Shown here piece by piece: positions 60,322-64,000 of a DNA stretch of 64,000 nt. The notes beneath the pieces were generated by a model. The model had not been told where the DNA came from. It ran no database searches and saw nothing but the letters and a program-made list of their open reading frames with translations. The DNA is taken from the NCBI RefSeq assembly GCF_000722545.1, contig NZ_JNVM01000021.1, forward strand, positions 168,145 to 232,144, written 5' to 3'. Made by a program: the position numbers and the translations under genes. The stretch's first letter is position 1. Each line of letters starts with the position of its first letter. The stretch comes from Paenibacillus tyrphae. Its GTDB lineage: Bacteria > Bacillota > Bacilli > Paenibacillales > NBRC-103111.

Positions 60322-62070
60322 ATGGCACATATCGCCTTATATCGAACGTGGCGGCCGCAGTCGTTCCACGATATGGTCGGCCAAAAGCATATTGTCCAAA
60401 CCTTACAAAACTCGCTTCGCGAAGGGCGGTTCAGCCACGCCTATTTGTTCAGCGGTCCCCGTGGAACCGGGAAAACGACCACGGCCAAAATATTGGCCAA
60501 AGCCGTCAACTGCTTGAACGGGCCGGGCGTAGAGCCTTGCAACGAATGCGATGCGTGCGTGCGCATTACTGAGGGCACGGTCATGGATGTCGTCGAGATC
60601 GATGCCGCCTCCAACCGCGGCGTGGATGAAATCCGCGACATCCGGGATAAAGTGAAATATGCACCAACCGAAGTGCGCCAGAAGGTGTATATCATCGACG
60701 AGGTGCATATGCTGACGACGGAGGCGTTCAACGCGCTGCTCAAGACGTTGGAGGAGCCGCCGGCCCATGTCATGTTTATTTTGGCTACGACGGAGCCTCA
60801 TAAGCTACCTGCGACGATTATTTCACGCTGTCAGCGGTTTGATTTTCGCCGTGTGTCGCTTGAGGAGCAGGTGGAGCGCCTGCGTCAAGTGTGCGCCGAC
60901 GAACAGATCGAGAGCGACGACGACGCGCTGGCGTTCATCGCGCGGCTGTCCGATGGCGGTATGCGCGATGCACTTAGTCTGCTCGATCAGATTATCGCAT
61001 TTTCAGGCACTCGGGTGACGTATGATGACGTATTATCGATCACAGGCGGGATGGCTTCGGATCAATTCGAGCGCCTGGTGACGGCGATACAAGATCGAGA
61101 CGTAGGCGCCGCGTTGCGGTTAATCGATACGTTTATGCAGGAAGGCAAAAGCGCCGATAAGTGCATGGAGAGCCTGATTTATTATTTCCGCGACCTGTTG
61201 ATGGTCAAAATGGTTCCCGGCTCGCAGGCGCTCACCGAGCGCATTCTCGACGTGAAACGATTTGCCGAGGTGGCACAGCGGTTTTCCGCCGATGCGCTGA
61301 TTGCCATGATCGATACGTTGAACCATTATCAGACGGAGATGAAATATTCCGTTCAGCCGCAGACGCTGCTGGAAGTCGCGCTCATGAAGCTTTGCAGTCA
61401 GGCGGGCGCATCGTCTGCTTCGGCAGGCGGATCGAGCGCAAGCGGGGCACCGGCTTCGGAACGTCAGGACGGGGTAGTCGGACAGCTGATGAACCGCATT
61501 CAGCGGTTGGAGGAGCAACTGTCTCAGCTGCTGAAGCAGGGAGTCGCTCCCGCAGCCTCGAGTCCCGTATCCGGGGCAAGCTCGCGTCCGGCGCCTGCGC
61601 CTGCCGTCATCAAGAAGATCGAGAAACTGGAAGCTTACCTGCAGGGCAGGGATGATCCGGCTTTCCGCAACGTGGTTCAGCAGTGGAGCCAGGTGCTTGG
61701 GCGGGTGAAAGAGCTCAAAATCACCGTTCATGCGTGGCTTGTGGACGGGGAGCCCGTCTCCGTTCATGACAGCAACGTACTCGTAGCTTTCAAGAGCGCG
61801 ATGCACCGGGAGACGACCGAGAAGCCGGCCAACAAGCAGCTGATCGAACAGGTGTTGGCCGAAGTATACGGTCAGCCGTATCGTCTCGTGACCATGATGC
61901 TGAGGGATTGGAAGGCTGCCGCCGACCAGGCGAAGCCGGGCGACGGACCGAAGGAGGAGCTGCAGCTCGTTCCGGAGGACGAAGGGGCATCCGGCGGCGC
62001 GAAGGAAGAGTGGATCAGCGAGGCCATTCAATTGTTTGGGGAAGATCTGGTTAAAATTAAAGAAGATTAA
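60322..62070 (+). CDS. dnaX: DNA polymerase III subunits gamma and tau
   Basis: 582 residues. The AAA+ clamp-loader core begins WRPQSFHDMVGQKHIVQTLQ, with Walker A in FSGPRGTGKTTTAKILAKA (about 45), a zinc module (CNECDACVRI), Walker B VYIIDEVHMLTTEAFNALL and the arginine finger region ISRCQRFDFR. Collar and tau parts follow, with a Gly/Ala/Ser-rich linker near 375-435. It loads the sliding clamp and links polymerases. ATG at 60322 follows TTGGAGAGG. First of dnaX-ebfC-recR. Confidence 0.97.
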   Translation: MAHIALYRTWRPQSFHDMVGQKHIVQTLQNSLREGRFSHAYLFSGPRGTGKTTTAKILAKAVNCLNGPGVEPCNECDACVRITEGTVMDVVEIDAASNRGVDEIRDIRDKVKYAPTEVRQKVYIIDEVHMLTTEAFNALLKTLEEPPAHVMFILATTEPHKLPATIISRCQRFDFRRVSLEEQVERLRQVCADEQIESDDDALAFIARLSDGGMRDALSLLDQIIAFSGTRVTYDDVLSITGGMASDQFERLVTAIQDRDVGAALRLIDTFMQEGKSADKCMESLIYYFRDLLMVKMVPGSQALTERILDVKRFAEVAQRFSADALIAMIDTLNHYQTEMKYSVQPQTLLEVALMKLCSQAGASSASAGGSSASGAPASERQDGVVGQLMNRIQRLEEQLSQLLKQGVAPAASSPVSGASSRPAPAPAVIKKIEKLEAYLQGRDDPAFRNVVQQWSQVLGRVKELKITVHAWLVDGEPVSVHDSNVLVAFKSAMHRETTEKPANKQLIEQVLAEVYGQPYRLVTMMLRDWKAAADQAKPGDGPKEELQLVPEDEGASGGAKEEWISEAIQLFGEDLVKIKED

Positions 62071-62091
62071 GCGACGAGGAGCGTGTCTTTC

Positions 62092-62403
62092 ATGAACAAC
62101 ATGAATCAGATGATGAAGCAAGTGAAAAAAATGCAGGAGCAAATGCTCAAAGCTCAGGAGGATCTCGCGAACCGTACCGTCGAAGGGACGTCCGGTGGCG
62201 GTGTCGTCAGCGTAACGGTAAACGGACAAAAGAAAGTTACGGCCGTTGTTATCAAACCGGAAGCGGTCGATCCGGACGACGTGGAAATGCTGCAGGATCT
62301 GGTGCTTAGCGCCGTCAACGACGCGATGACCAAAGCCGAAGAAATGGCTGGCAAAGAAATGTCCAAATTAACCGGCGGTATGAATATCCCGGGATTGTTC
62401 TAA
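62092..62403 (+). CDS. ebfC: YbaB/EbfC nucleoid-associated protein
   Basis: 103 residues. MNQMMKQVKKMQEQMLKAQ is the N-terminal helix, then VTVNGQKKVTAVVIKPEAV and LQDLVLSAVNDAMTKAEE. It is a DNA-binding dimer of uncertain role next to dnaX and recR in most bacteria. ATG at 62092 is ten bases after GAGGAG; a GTG at 62083 is too near the ribosome site. Confidence 0.93.
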   Translation: MNNMNQMMKQVKKMQEQMLKAQEDLANRTVEGTSGGGVVSVTVNGQKKVTAVVIKPEAVDPDDVEMLQDLVLSAVNDAMTKAEEMAGKEMSKLTGGMNIPGLF

Positions 62404-62419
62404 TCGAAGCCGGATCAAG

Positions 62420-62443
62420 CCCCAGAACCTTCTCTGGGGTTTT
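62420..62443 (+). terminator. Short terminator-like hairpin between ebfC and recR
   Basis: CCCCAGA at 62420-62426 pairs with TCTGGGG at 62433-62439, followed by four T. The T-run is short, so it may only partly reduce readthrough into recR. Confidence 0.6.
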
Positions 62444-62471
62444 CAACTTTAATGCGTGAGGAGCCAATCGC

Positions 62472-63068
62472 TTGTTTTATCCGGAACCGCTAGCCAAACT
62501 GATCGATTCTTTCTCCCGTCTGCCGGGGATCGGACCCAAAACGGCGGGGCGTCTTGCTTTTCATGTGCTGCGCATGAAGGAAGACGATGTCATCGACTTT
62601 GCCAAAGCACTGGTCAATGTCAAACGCAATCTGCACTATTGCTCCGTATGCTGCAATATCACCGATACCGATCCTTGCCGCATCTGTCAGGATAAAAGCC
62701 GGGATGCTTCCGTCATTTGTGTCGTGCAGGAGCCCAAAGACTTGGTTGCCATGGAGCGGACCAAGGAATTTAACGGCTACTATCATGTTCTCCACGGGGC
62801 AATTTCCCCAATGGAAGGCATCGGGCCGGACGAAATCCGGATCGCTGATCTTCTGAAGCGGCTGAGCGACGAACAGGTACAGGAGCTGATTCTGGCAACG
62901 AACCCGAATATCGAAGGCGAAGCGACTGCGATGTATTTATCCAGGCTCGTTCGCCCGTTCGGCCTCAAGGTGACCCGGATTGCGCACGGGCTGCCCGTCG
63001 GAGGAGATCTGGAGTATGCGGATGAGGTAACCTTGACCAAGGCGCTGGAAGGCAGAAGAGAGCTATAA
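62472..63068 (+). CDS. recR: Recombination protein RecR
   Basis: 198 residues. The helix-hairpin-helix LPGIGPKTAGRLAFHVL (about 17-33) is followed by a four-Cys zinc finger (YCSVCCNITDTDPCRIC) and a Toprim domain (VICVVQEPKDLVAMERT, NPNIEGEATAMYL). It works with RecO and RecF in recombinational repair. TTG at 62472 follows GAGGAGCC. Confidence 0.96.
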   Translation: MFYPEPLAKLIDSFSRLPGIGPKTAGRLAFHVLRMKEDDVIDFAKALVNVKRNLHYCSVCCNITDTDPCRICQDKSRDASVICVVQEPKDLVAMERTKEFNGYYHVLHGAISPMEGIGPDEIRIADLLKRLSDEQVQELILATNPNIEGEATAMYLSRLVRPFGLKVTRIAHGLPVGGDLEYADEVTLTKALEGRREL

Positions 63069-63090
63069 TAAAACATTGATTTGATACCAC

Positions 63091-63204
63091 AAGAAGCCGG
63101 CTTGCAGTCGTCCATTTGCGGTTACGCACACGGGATTGCTGTAAGCTCTCGAAGCATGATTTGCGCGGATCGCCGCATGGATGCTTATGAGAAGGCTTCT
63201 TTTT
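63091..63204 (+). ncRNA. Candidate structured RNA (three-way junction) between recR and yaaL
   Basis: AAGAAGCC at 63091-63098 pairs with GGCTTCTT at 63194-63201 and runs into five T. Inside, GCTTGCAG (63100-63107) pairs with CTGTAAGC (63139-63146) enclosing TGCG-GTTA-CGCA. A second arm AAGCAT (63152-63157) pairs with ATGCTT (63181-63186) enclosing TGCG/CGCA. The result is a closed three-way junction with a terminator-like end. No known RNA family is recognised. It may be a recR terminator or a regulatory leader element. Confidence 0.45.
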
Positions 63205-63285
63205 GGTTCTAACCCAGCTAAGCTCCCTATAAATATTTAAGTAGCAGGACAAACCCTGGAGACTTAAATCGGGAGGTTGACGGGA

Positions 63286-63573
63286 ATGAAGCTTTGGAAA
63301 TGGGAGATCGGAAGCAAGAAAGAGCGCCTGCAGCGCGAAGCCGTTGAGCAGGACCGTCTGCTGCTGGTGGAAGAAATCCGCAAAGCCCATATGGAATGGG
63401 AAGTAGCGCAGAGACGCTTTGATTACGTCGTCGAAAAAGAACAGATCGATTATGCCATCTTTGCCCTCGAAGCGGCGGAGAAGCGATTCGAAATGCTGCT
63501 GAAGCAAGCCAAAAACTTGAATATCTCGGCTAAAGAAGTATGTGCCGCTCGCTCGATGGAGGTGTCTTCGTGA
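63286..63573 (+). CDS. yaaL: DUF2508 protein (YaaL family)
   Basis: 95 residues, highly charged and helical: LWKWEIGSKKERLQREAVEQ, EIRKAHMEWEVAQRRFDYVV and AIFALEAAEKRFEMLLKQAK. YaaL lies between recR and bofA in B. subtilis, as here. ATG at 63286 follows GGGAGG. Its stop overlaps the bofA start (GTGA). Confidence 0.88.
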   Translation: MKLWKWEIGSKKERLQREAVEQDRLLLVEEIRKAHMEWEVAQRRFDYVVEKEQIDYAIFALEAAEKRFEMLLKQAKNLNISAKEVCAARSMEVSS

Positions 63574-63842
63574 AATCGTATTTGCTGTGGAGCGTCCTCG
63601 TCGGGTCCGGTTTATTGTTAGGATTGGTCATGCTGCGCAATCGGTATGCGTTCCAATGGCTAGGTATGATTTGCCTGCATATTGCATTTGCTTCGATTTT
63701 GTTGTATATTCTAAATCTGTTCAGTTCATATACGCATTTGGAGCTACCTCTGAACGCAGTGACGGTTGGGACCGTAAGCGTTCTGGGCTTGCCTGGACTA
63801 GCCGCTTTGGCGGCACTGAAATTGTGGGTCGTTGGGGTTTAA
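63570..63842 (+). CDS. bofA: Pro-sigma-K processing inhibitor BofA
   Basis: 90 residues: two hydrophobic helices (SYLLWSVLVGSGLLLGLVML and LHIAFASILLYILNLFSSY) and the family C-terminus ELPLNAVTVGTVSVLGLPG. In the forespore outer membrane it holds back the SpoIVFB protease until the sigma-G signal. GTG at 63570 follows GGAGGTG and overlaps the yaaL stop by four bases. Confidence 0.93.
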   Translation: MKSYLLWSVLVGSGLLLGLVMLRNRYAFQWLGMICLHIAFASILLYILNLFSSYTHLELPLNAVTVGTVSVLGLPGLAALAALKLWVVGV

Positions 63843-63874
63843 CCTCGACTCCAAAAAAAGTCTAAAAAAAATGC

Positions 63875-64000
63875 TTGCAATCTACTGGGCGAATGTGATA
63901 TATTATAAAAGTCGCCGCTAAACGAGACGACAACAACCGACAAAGCTGAATAGCCTAACGGCGCGCATTTTGTCGATCGAAATTGCCCTTTGAAAACTGA
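63875..64000 (+). promoter_or_regulatory. rRNA operon promoter and leader (16S gene beyond the window)
   Basis: TTGCAA at 63875-63880 and an extended -10 (TG-A-TATATT, 63896-63904) with an 18-base spacer are followed by a GC-richer leader. It ends in CTTTGAAAACTGA, the antitermination-type leader seen before Bacillus 16S genes. An rrn operon after bofA is the B. subtilis rrnA arrangement. The rRNA itself is not in the window. Confidence 0.75.

Overview
This window looks like a piece of a Paenibacillaceae chromosome (Paenibacillus or a close relative). The evidence is moderately high GC, Gram-positive ribosome binding sites with frequent GTG and TTG starts, a Bacillus-type long SRP RNA, sporulation genes (spo0F, bofA and a soluble sporulation-type kinase), a delta subunit of RNA polymerase, S-layer homology (SLH) remnants, and two blocks of gene order known from Bacillus subtilis. 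No phage, CRISPR array, intact insertion sequence or tRNA gene was recognised.

Layout. 1-6.7 kb: two tiny overlapping genes, an MFS exporter, a histidine-rich protein, a class A penicillin-binding protein, and a 226-bp palindromic MITE-like element set into a terminator. 6.8-11.5 kb: a pseudouridine synthase, a divergent two-component pair (OmpR-type regulator and 7TMR-DISM kinase) and an AraC regulator. 11.7-15.7 kb: galK-galE-galT, the Leloir pathway, read divergently from the AraC gene. 16-24 kb: a hybrid sensor kinase and an overlapping SWIM-zinc-finger / SNF2-helicase pair. 24-36 kb: an accessory stretch of small enzymes and regulators with two decayed genes (an SLH protein and a beta-lactamase-like hydrolase), a MarR-controlled redox operon, an ECF sigma factor fused to a DUF1835 domain, an OsmC protein, and a TetR operon with a perfect operator.

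36-49 kb: envelope and polyamine genes. An NlpC/P60 hydrolase sits directly behind a c-di-AMP (ydaO-type) riboswitch. An M1 aminopeptidase is paired with a membrane protein. The ywhD / pbpG-like / speE / speB cluster matches B. subtilis order. A Tat-exported phosphoesterase, a DUF1934 protein and an intracellular subtilase follow.

49.5-64 kb: a highly conserved core. It runs rpoE, pyrG (with a reiterative-transcription attenuator), spo0F (sigma-H promoter), fbaA, murA, rho, a radical SAM gene, rpmE, a lipoprotein gene, the SRP RNA, a sigma-H-controlled soluble kinase, dnaX, ebfC, recR, yaaL and bofA. It ends in the promoter and leader of an rRNA operon whose 16S gene lies beyond the window. 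Relative to B. subtilis it joins the rpoE-rho block to the ffs-dnaX-recR-bofA-rrn block; tal, glpX and argS are not at their usual places. spo0F and the kinase, each behind a sigma-H promoter, probably belong to the same sporulation phosphorelay.

Most interesting for follow-up: the ECF-DUF1835 fusion with a strong internal start site, the palindromic element with 14-bp flanking repeats, two unexplained structured intergenic regions (before rpoE and between recR and yaaL), the radical SAM gene tied to rho, and the two sigma-H promoters.
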